Below are positions 58,149-64,000 of a stretch of DNA of 64,000 nucleotides, one piece after another. The position numbers were made by a program, and so were the translations under genes. The notes under the pieces are model-generated. The model made no database searches. It was given only the letters and a program-made list of their open reading frames with translations, and had not been told where the DNA came from. The DNA is from Polynucleobacter sp. 31A-FELB (GTDB taxonomy: Bacteria; Pseudomonadota; Gammaproteobacteria; Burkholderiales; Burkholderiaceae), in assembly GCF_018882405.1 (NCBI RefSeq), contig NZ_JACVOO010000011.1, positions 1-64,000 of the forward strand. The letters are read 5' to 3'. The first letter of the stretch is position 1, and each line of letters opens with the position of its first letter.

Positions 58149-59540
58149 GTGCTGCACTTTAAGTTATCGCGTTTGCGCGAGGATATCCCCTCCCTACTAA
58201 AACTCGCTGGCCCACTACTCATTGGTCAGCTCGCAGTAATTACCTTTGGCGTTTTAGATACCGCTATGACAGCGCGCTACTCCGCTGATGACTTGGCTGC
58301 TCTTGCGATGGCTTCTGCCATATTTATCAGCATTTATGTTGGCCTCACTGGCGTAATCTCCGCCCTCGCCCCAATTGCTGGCCAACTCTTTGGTGCCAAG
58401 CGTTTTGGTGAGATTGGCGAAGAAGTGCGTCAAGCAACCTGGCTAGCGGTGGGCCTCACCTTATTGGGTGGCGCCATTCTGCTCAATGCAGATCACCTTC
58501 TGCAAATCTCTCAAGTTACACCCGATATTGAAGGCAAGGCTAAGTTGTATCTCAATATTCTTGCCATTGGTTTACCTGCCAGCATGGCCATGCGTGTGCT
58601 CATGGCGCTACACAATGCCGTTTCCAGACCTGCAGTGATTACCGTAGTGCAACTGATTGGTTTGGGTTTAAAGCTACCGCTCAATCTTCTATTCATTTAT
58701 GGCGGTCTTGGTATTGAAGGCATGGGTGGACCAGGTTGTGCTGTGGCCACCGTCATCATCAATTGGTTCTGGCTCATCATCACGCTGGGCTTTGTACTCT
58801 TTGATGGCTTCTATGGGCCATTTAAGATTTTTGCGCGTTTTAGCTGGCCTGACTGGCATCGTATCTGGACTTTACTGAAATTAGGTGCACCTATTGGCTT
58901 TAGCTATTTGATTGAAGTGACATCGTTTACTTTTATGTCGCTCTTCATTGCGCGCCTTGGCACCACCGCTTTAGCTGGCCATCAAATTGTGGCAAATATG
59001 GGGACGGTGATTTACATGGTGCCCTTATCCCTATCTATTGCAACGATGACATTGGTCTCTCAATCGATTGGAGCTAACAAGCAGGAACGTGCTGAAGAGA
59101 TTGGTTGGTCATCGGTTTTCTTTACAACCATCTTGTGTGTTTCGATTGGTATTGCAGTATGGATTTTTAGAGTGCAGCTGCTAGATCTATATGACCCACC
59201 GGAAGAGGTGAAAGTATTTTCTATTCCACTATTTTTGTTTATCGCTTTTTATCAAGTGTTTGATGCCTTGCAAATTACTGCGGCATTTATTCTGCGCGCA
59301 TACCGCATCGCTTTCTGGCCGATGGTGATTTATGCCGGCTCACTATGGGGCGTAGGCTTAGGCGGTGGCTACTTGATGGGATTCAATGTCTTTGGCAACA
59401 CGCCAGAGTTTTTACAAGGCGCTAATGGCTTTTGGGCTGGTAACAGTATGAGCCTAGGATTAGCCGCACTGCTTTTGCTCTACCTCTTTAGAAAAACAGC
59501 GGCGCGTTTTGAGAAAACGCATCCGCCGGTTGAGGTTTAG
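58149..59540 (+). CDS. MATE-family multidrug efflux transporter
   Basis: The 463-aa inner-membrane protein has twelve helices in two related halves, with the family's AGPLLIGQLAVITFGVLDTAMTARYS-type opening (residues about 18-43) and KLGAPIGFSYLIEVTSF opening the second half. MATE proteins export cationic drugs using H+ or Na+. The start is GTG at 58149, 4 bases after the glycosyltransferase stop. Confidence 0.92.
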   Translation: MLHFKLSRLREDIPSLLKLAGPLLIGQLAVITFGVLDTAMTARYSADDLAALAMASAIFISIYVGLTGVISALAPIAGQLFGAKRFGEIGEEVRQATWLAVGLTLLGGAILLNADHLLQISQVTPDIEGKAKLYLNILAIGLPASMAMRVLMALHNAVSRPAVITVVQLIGLGLKLPLNLLFIYGGLGIEGMGGPGCAVATVIINWFWLIITLGFVLFDGFYGPFKIFARFSWPDWHRIWTLLKLGAPIGFSYLIEVTSFTFMSLFIARLGTTALAGHQIVANMGTVIYMVPLSLSIATMTLVSQSIGANKQERAEEIGWSSVFFTTILCVSIGIAVWIFRVQLLDLYDPPEEVKVFSIPLFLFIAFYQVFDALQITAAFILRAYRIAFWPMVIYAGSLWGVGLGGGYLMGFNVFGNTPEFLQGANGFWAGNSMSLGLAALLLLYLFRKTAARFEKTHPPVEV

Positions 59541-59566
59541 TCGAGATTCAATTCCAGCAATACGAA

Positions 59567-60085
59567 TTACTGAATCGGTTTAAATCCATTGGGTGACATT
59601 GATGGTTTGCCTTGTGGAATGTTGTATCCATTGTTATTGCCACCATTGCCACCAAAGTTTTGAGTTGGATAGCTAGGTACCTGATTGCCTTTGGAATACA
59701 TGCACTGCTGATAGGCGATGTTATATTGCGCCTGCGCCTGATTTTGCTTGCCAGAGGAGTTCATGGCACCCATAGCGGCACCACCAAGTAAACCAATGCC
59801 TGCGCCAGTACCAATGTTCTGGCTACTTCCGCCCTGAATAACTGCGCCAGCTGCCGCTCCTAAAGCTGCACCAATGGCTGCACTAGTTGCACCCTCTTTA
59901 AGGGCTGCATTACTGGTGTCTTTAATCGCATTTGCAGCGAATTCACGGCATTGTTGATCTTCTTGTTGAAAGACTTCAAACGGCTTACCTTCACGCGGCA
60001 TGATGGCGACGGTTGGGCCGGTTGGTGCAGAGACACAGGCAGCCAAAGAGCTGATGAGCGCCAATGTCAGTACGGTACGTTTCAT
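59567..60085 (-). CDS. Glycine-zipper lipoprotein
   Basis: The 172-aa protein has a lipobox LAAC (Cys17) and then glycine-zipper repeats (AAIGAALGAAAGAVIQGG; GAGIGLLGGAAMGAM) of the YMGG type that can insert in membranes, and a Gly/Asn/Pro-rich tail. QCMYSKGNQVPSYP is typical of the family. It likely sits in the outer membrane; its role is unknown. Confidence 0.8.
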   Translation of the reverse strand: MKRTVLTLALISSLAACVSAPTGPTVAIMPREGKPFEVFQQEDQQCREFAANAIKDTSNAALKEGATSAAIGAALGAAAGAVIQGGSSQNIGTGAGIGLLGGAAMGAMNSSGKQNQAQAQYNIAYQQCMYSKGNQVPSYPTQNFGGNGGNNNGYNIPQGKPSMSPNGFKPIQ

Positions 60086-60111
60086 ATTGATTCCTTAAAT
60101 CGGATAACTAT

Positions 60112-60615
60112 TTAATTGTGGTTACGTTGGCGTGTCGATGCATTGCCGGATGGTGGCATTGCTGGCTGAGTCTGCCACCCAGATGCGCAACTTTGCACAT
60201 AGGGAAAATATTGCCCACTCGCTTCACAGTAATACCAAACTGGAGGCTGCGGCTGAGAAGCTAAAACCATGGGTTGCTGTGGTGCCGCATAAGTAACTAC
60301 TGGAGGACTTGCGTACACCACAGGTGGAGCATAGTAGCCAGCCGCATAGGGATAGCCATAGCCAGGGCCATAATACCCACCACGCCAACCTGGACCCCAG
60401 CCACCGCCCCAACTAGGGCCGTAAGCTGCTGGGCGCCAACCGCCACCATAGCCACCGCCGTAACCGCCCCCAACAGAGACAGCCCAGCCCACATTACCTG
60501 CTTGAGCCGCTACCGGAGCAAGGGTAAATAGGCCTACCGCTGCAAAGAGCGCCAGAACCGCTTTAGACATAACTGCTTTGTATTGCTTATGGCTTGTTTT
60601 CATAGTGGACCCCAT
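60112..60615 (-). CDS. Exported Gly/Tyr/Pro-rich protein
   Basis: I start at the ATG at 60615 because AGGAGG lies 10 bases upstream (167 aa). A signal peptide ends near AAQAGN. Next comes a tract of Gly, Tyr, Trp and Pro (GGGYGGGYGGGWRPAAYGPS). The C-terminal part VWYYCEASGQYFPYVQSCASGWQ, with two Cys, is a motif common in small exported proteobacterial proteins. It is probably a periplasmic or surface protein. The function is unknown. Confidence 0.7.
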   Translation of the reverse strand: MGSTMKTSHKQYKAVMSKAVLALFAAVGLFTLAPVAAQAGNVGWAVSVGGGYGGGYGGGWRPAAYGPSWGGGWGPGWRGGYYGPGYGYPYAAGYYAPPVVYASPPVVTYAAPQQPMVLASQPQPPVWYYCEASGQYFPYVQSCASGWQTQPAMPPSGNASTRQRNHN

Positions 60616-60712
60616 TAATTGGTCGCCTCCTACTACCTTTAACGCTTCACCCAAATCCAGGCTGACAGGAATTGGGCTTTTATTAGAATATTTATCACTT
60701 AAGTTTTTTGAC

Positions 60713-61726
60713 TTACTGTTCTAATTTTGCGCCTGATTTGTAAATCACTCTACCCCACTTATTAGTCTCAGACTGAATCAACCTAGAAAGCTCTTGCGGG
60801 CTTCCTGGAGCGGGATCCAAACCGCTAGCCAGCAACTTGTTTCTGACATCGGGTTGATTGAGGGCTTGACGAGTCAAGGCATTTAAGCGCTTTTGAACGC
60901 TTGGAGGAAGATTCGCTGGTGCCATGAGCGAGAACCACGATGTTGCCTCAAATCCAGGCAAGCCTTGCTCAGCCATCGTCGGAATCTCTGGAGCCGCTGG
61001 AGAGCGTTTTAAGGTGGTTACTGCCAAAGCCTGCACTTCTCCCGCCTTAATCAGAGGCAGCGATGAAGACAGATTATCAAAGAGCATGGAAATCCGACCG
61101 CTAATGAGATCCGGCAAAGATTGGGCCCTGCCTTTGTAAGGAATATGCCGAATCTGGACTCCAGTCATTTCTTTAAAAAGTTCGCCAGACATGTGCAAGG
61201 AAGTGCCGACTCCGGAGGAGCCAAAAGTAAGTTCGTTGGGTTTGGCTTTTGCCAGCTCAATCAGTTCATGCAGATTAGTCACGCCCAACTTCTTATTTAC
61301 CACCAGTACATTTGGTGTGCTCGCCAAGAAACTAATAGGCGTGAAATCATTAATCGGATGAAAGGACATCTTCTCATACAGCGCGCCGTTAATAGCGTGG
61401 ATACCCACTGTGCCAATGAGGAGCGTGTAGCCATCTGGCTCACTCTTTGCAACAAGGTCGGCACCGATATTGCCGCCATAGCCTGGACGGTTTTCCACGA
61501 GGACTGGGACGCCTAAACTTTGTTGCCAACTCTCAGCTAATACACGCGCCAAGATATCAGGGGCTCCACCAGGAGTAAATGTCACCACAATCCGAATCGC
61601 TTGTTTAGGCCAAGCTGTATTGGTTTTGGTGGCTTGGGATTGAGCGGTATTGGCGAGGCCTAAGCAAACCAGTAAAACTGCTAGACCCTTAAGCACCCCA
61701 GAGATGATCAGCTTGAGATCACTCAC
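60713..61726 (-). CDS. Bug-family (TctC-like) solute-binding protein
   Basis: The 337-aa protein has a signal peptide ending near AQSQA and the Bug fold: IRIVVTFTPGGAPDILARVLAE, VENRPGYGGNIGADLVAKSEPDGYTLLIGT, and FGSSGVGTSLHMSGELF. These periplasmic proteins bind carboxylates, usually for tripartite tricarboxylate transporters; no tctAB genes are near, as is common in Burkholderiales. It starts 6 bases after dsbB's stop. Confidence 0.93.
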   Translation of the reverse strand: MSDLKLIISGVLKGLAVLLVCLGLANTAQSQATKTNTAWPKQAIRIVVTFTPGGAPDILARVLAESWQQSLGVPVLVENRPGYGGNIGADLVAKSEPDGYTLLIGTVGIHAINGALYEKMSFHPINDFTPISFLASTPNVLVVNKKLGVTNLHELIELAKAKPNELTFGSSGVGTSLHMSGELFKEMTGVQIRHIPYKGRAQSLPDLISGRISMLFDNLSSSLPLIKAGEVQALAVTTLKRSPAAPEIPTMAEQGLPGFEATSWFSLMAPANLPPSVQKRLNALTRQALNQPDVRNKLLASGLDPAPGSPQELSRLIQSETNKWGRVIYKSGAKLEQ

Positions 61727-61732
61727 GCTAAC

Positions 61733-62296
61733 TTAAAAACCAAAACGGGTGCGTAACCAGATCCATCCGTCATATTTAACGGGATCATCAGCACAAGGGC
61801 CAATGCCGCACTCCAAAAGCGTGGAAGCGAGGTTAGCAAAAACCAGAACAATAAATAGAATGATTAATGTATTGGCAAACAGCGAGCGAGAACGCACATC
61901 ACGATTCGGCAGCATCAACAGAATCGCAAGGCCAGCCAATAAGCCAACGTATCCTACGTAGGCCCAAGTATAAAAATGCAACTCGAGAAACGTTTTCCCA
62001 AATCCTTTGTCACCCGGAAGAATATGCAAGAAAACTTGGCGCAAGGAAACCATCATCCCCGTTAAGCCGCCGATGATGCCCCAACCGTAGTGAGATGAAT
62101 GCGCACCGCAACGAATATTCAGAACCAATGCAAAACCGATGATCACAAAACCCATGCGTTGCATGAGGCACAGTGGGCAAGGCAACTCACCGAAATAGAG
62201 TTGGTCCACAAAGGCATAAGACAACATGCCAATGATCCCAGCCAAAGCCAGTTGATTGCCTAGGGCAGCTAATGAAGGAAAAGAATGCTTACTCAC
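61733..62296 (-). CDS. dsbB: DsbB-like disulfide bond formation protein, unusual second Cys pair
   Basis: DsbB reoxidises DsbA, passing electrons to quinone. The 187-aa protein has the first periplasmic CPLC (Cys40, Cys43) followed by QRMGF. The usual second pair in the loop between helices 3 and 4 is missing; that loop (about 91-108) has no Cys. A pair instead lies at Cys163 and Cys168 after a likely fifth helix (139-160). A DUF5993 gene stands just upstream. Confidence 0.85.
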   Translation of the reverse strand: MSKHSFPSLAALGNQLALAGIIGMLSYAFVDQLYFGELPCPLCLMQRMGFVIIGFALVLNIRCGAHSSHYGWGIIGGLTGMMVSLRQVFLHILPGDKGFGKTFLELHFYTWAYVGYVGLLAGLAILLMLPNRDVRSRSLFANTLIILFIVLVFANLASTLLECGIGPCADDPVKYDGWIWLRTRFGF

Positions 62297-62301
62297 GTTC
62301 T

Positions 62302-62460
62302 TTACAGACTGATCTTAAGGTGGTCCGTAGCATGAATGCGGAACCAGAACATCAAGATGCCAACAGTAATAGCAAGTGCTACGAGAGCTGCAAGGCGCTT
62401 CTCAAACCAAACTAGGACAAGACCGATAAAGGCCGTCAGGAAAGGTAGGAACATGTACAT
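62302..62460 (-). CDS. DUF5993 small membrane protein
   Basis: An ATG at 62460 gives 52 aa with two hydrophobic helices: FLPFLTAFIGLVLVWFEKR and AALVALAITVGILMFWFRIH. DUF5993 proteins are small membrane proteins commonly next to DsbB-like genes; this one stops 5 bases before the dsbB ATG, so the two are cotranscribed and likely function together. Confidence 0.75.
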   Translation of the reverse strand: MYMFLPFLTAFIGLVLVWFEKRLAALVALAITVGILMFWFRIHATDHLKISL

Positions 62461-62535
62461 AAATGAATTCTATCGCAGGTCGTTCTAGAAGCTAAAAACA
62501 AGCGGTTTAAAGGGTCTTTTGTATAGAATGCAGTC

Positions 62536-63309
62536 ATGAACACCACCCCACCCTGCATCGACTTCCAACTCGATGGGCCCATCGCCCGTATTACCTTTAA
62601 TAATCCTGCAGCACGCAATGCCTTGACCTGGCCGATGTATGAAGAACTCAAACGCATTTGCGATGAATTAGCAAGTAAACCAGAAATCCGAGTGGCGATT
62701 TTTAGGGGTGCTGGCGATAAGGCGTTTGTATCGGGTAGCGATATTCAGCAATTTGTAGACCTCCAAGAGAATGAAGCATATGAAGTTTCAGTGGATGCAA
62801 TTTTTCACTCTTTGCAACACTTACCTATTCCAACTATTGCACTGATTGAAGGATTGGCTGTTGGCAGTGGTTTACTTATTGCTACCGCATGTGATTTCAG
62901 AATATCGACTGATGATGCACGCTTTGGCATTCCAGTAGCAAAGACTTTGGGCAATTGTTTATCGCCAAGCAATCTGTCTTGGATTGCCAATCACCTAGGC
63001 GTGCCGATGGTGAAACGGATGTTGCTAACAGCAGAACTGATCAAGGCACCTGAATTACTGAACTCAGGCTACCTATACCAAACCACTACTCCTGAGGGCA
63101 TTGTGGAAGCAACTGAATCTTTGGCAATCAAATTAGCATCGCTTGCACCGATCACCCAGAAGGCAAGTAAGGTAACCTTAGCTCGCATAATGGAAAGTAA
63201 TTTACCGGACTGCACCGAACTCATGAGAGAGACTTACAACAGCGTCGACTTCAAAGAAGGGGTTAATGCCTTCCTTGAAGGACGCTCGCCAAAGTGGATT
63301 GGCAAGTAA
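62536..63309 (+). CDS. Enoyl-CoA hydratase/isomerase family protein
   Basis: The 257-aa crotonase-fold protein has ITFNNPAARNALTWPMYEEL, the first oxyanion-hole block VAIFRGAGDKAFVSGSDIQQF and IALIEGLAVGSGLLIATACDFRI. The catalytic Glu of hydratases is not evident after this block (FGIPVAKTLGNCLS), so the exact reaction is open. It is alone on the plus strand. Confidence 0.87.
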   Translation: MNTTPPCIDFQLDGPIARITFNNPAARNALTWPMYEELKRICDELASKPEIRVAIFRGAGDKAFVSGSDIQQFVDLQENEAYEVSVDAIFHSLQHLPIPTIALIEGLAVGSGLLIATACDFRISTDDARFGIPVAKTLGNCLSPSNLSWIANHLGVPMVKRMLLTAELIKAPELLNSGYLYQTTTPEGIVEATESLAIKLASLAPITQKASKVTLARIMESNLPDCTELMRETYNSVDFKEGVNAFLEGRSPKWIGK

Positions 63310-63332
63310 TTTTTTAAGAAGGTTTGCATGTA

Positions 63333-64000
63333 TTAAACAATCTTAATTTTGAGTGGCGTAAGACCTTCGACGCTTCCCTCAAGTACATCACCTTTTTTCA
63401 CAGGCCCAACACCTGCAGGCGTGCCAGACATAATCAAATCGCCTGGCTCGAGGGTGAACAAAGTTGATAAGTAAGCGATGGTGTCAGGAACATTCCAAAT
63501 CAATTGGTTTAAGTTGCCCTCTTGGCGCACTTCACCATTAACCAATAGCTTGACTACACCCTTGTTCGGATGTCCGAACTGCGCAGCTGGGGTAATCGCC
63601 GCGCAAGGCGCGGATTGATCAAAGGCTTTTCCAGTGTCCCAAGGACGCCCCATTTTCTTGGCCTCACCCTGCAAGTCACGACGGGTCATATCTAAACCAA
63701 CACCGTAACCATAAACATGCTCTAGCGCTTTATCCGCTGGAATATTAACGCCACCTTTACCGATAGCAACGACCATCTCGATTTCGTGATGAACATCATT
63801 CGATAGGTTTGGATATTGCATATCTTTGCCATCAGCTACGATTGAGTTAGCTGGCTTCATGAAAAAGAATGGTGGCTCACGATCAGGATCATGACCCATC
63901 TCACGGGCGTGATCAGCATAGTTGCGACCAACGCAATAAATACGGTTCACAGCAAAACGGCGGGTATCACCCACTACAGGAAGTGATGGAACGATTGGCG
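63333..64000 (-). CDS. Fumarylacetoacetate hydrolase family protein, N-terminus outside the window
   Basis: The frame stays open to the edge ([15 protein letters not shown] before the conserved part), so the start lies beyond 64000. Visible blocks are [27 protein letters not shown], the metal-binding [23 protein letters not shown] and [16 protein letters not shown]-family enzymes cut C-C bonds in acylpyruvates or isomerise related acids. Confidence 0.93.
   Translation of the reverse strand, partial: PIVPSLPVVGDTRRFAVNRIYCVGRNYADHAREMGHDPDREPPFFFMKPANSIVADGKDMQYPNLSNDVHHEIEMVVAIGKGGVNIPADKALEHVYGYGVGLDMTRRDLQGEAKKMGRPWDTGKAFDQSAPCAAITPAAQFGHPNKGVVKLLVNGEVRQEGNLNQLIWNVPDTIAYLSTLFTLEPGDLIMSGTPAGVGPVKKGDVLEGSVEGLTPLKIKIV

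Noticed and set aside
60274-60531. Open frames antisense or frame-shifted to the Gly/Tyr-rich gene
   Set aside because: They follow from its repetitive GC-rich codons and have no independent support.

Overview
The window looks like a chromosomal segment of a low-GC betaproteobacterium of the Burkholderiales, most probably a Polynucleobacter-type freshwater bacterium. This rests on gene order (ndk-rlmN-ispG-hisS-yfgM-bamB-der-hfq-hflX-hflK-hflC-hisZ-purA; surE-pcm-nlpD; dnaX-ybaB-recR followed by the SRP RNA; trxA-rho-rpmE2), an AddAB-type recombination nuclease pair, a Bug-type solute-binding protein and compact AT-leaning DNA. The genus is inferred from these features, not from a database match.

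Layout. 1-125: the last bases of an IS3-family transposase gene and its terminal repeat, followed by a small papain-like protein. 0.75-24.4 kb: core genes, nearly all on the minus strand, for malate synthase, purine and histidine synthesis, HflKC, ribosome and RNA factors, outer-membrane assembly, isoprenoid synthesis, RNA methylation, and the surE-pcm-nlpD operon, which here lacks rpoS, ending with an OprB-like porin. 24.6-31.7 kb: a cluster of toxin-antitoxin and related modules (RelBE plus a ParD-like gene, two HigBA-like pairs, a HEPN/nucleotidyltransferase pair, an orphan HigA-like gene) around recR-ybaB-dnaX and the SRP RNA. Several have conspicuous palindromic operators, and a tRNA fragment lies among them. 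31.8-33 kb: a DnaQ-like exonuclease and a YqhA membrane protein.

33-43.2 kb is the least explained part: an accessory island with a GIY-YIG-like protein, a FlgT-like exported protein and a lipoprotein, a 164-aa protein, a two-domain AAA+ ATPase, a 50-aa protein, a WYL-domain regulator, two proteins of unknown family, and a divergent Cas4-like plus DEDD exonuclease fusion. Three intergenic regions of this island carry the same 15-bp palindrome, TGACA-N5-TGTCA (two near-perfect copies, one degenerate), at the starts of separate transcription units. The simplest reading is one regulon controlled by the WYL protein: a candidate undescribed stress-response or defence system.

43.3-64 kb: an SOS-controlled umuDC pair with a perfect LexA box, two unlisted-size small ORFs, a TPR membrane protein, addAB, thioredoxin, rho with a C-rich leader, ribosomal protein L31, an ArnT-like glycosyltransferase and MATE exporter, glycine-rich envelope proteins, a Bug protein, an unusual DsbB with a DUF5993 neighbour, an enoyl-CoA hydratase, and a fumarylacetoacetase-family gene cut by the right edge. 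All functions are read from motifs and context; no searches were run.
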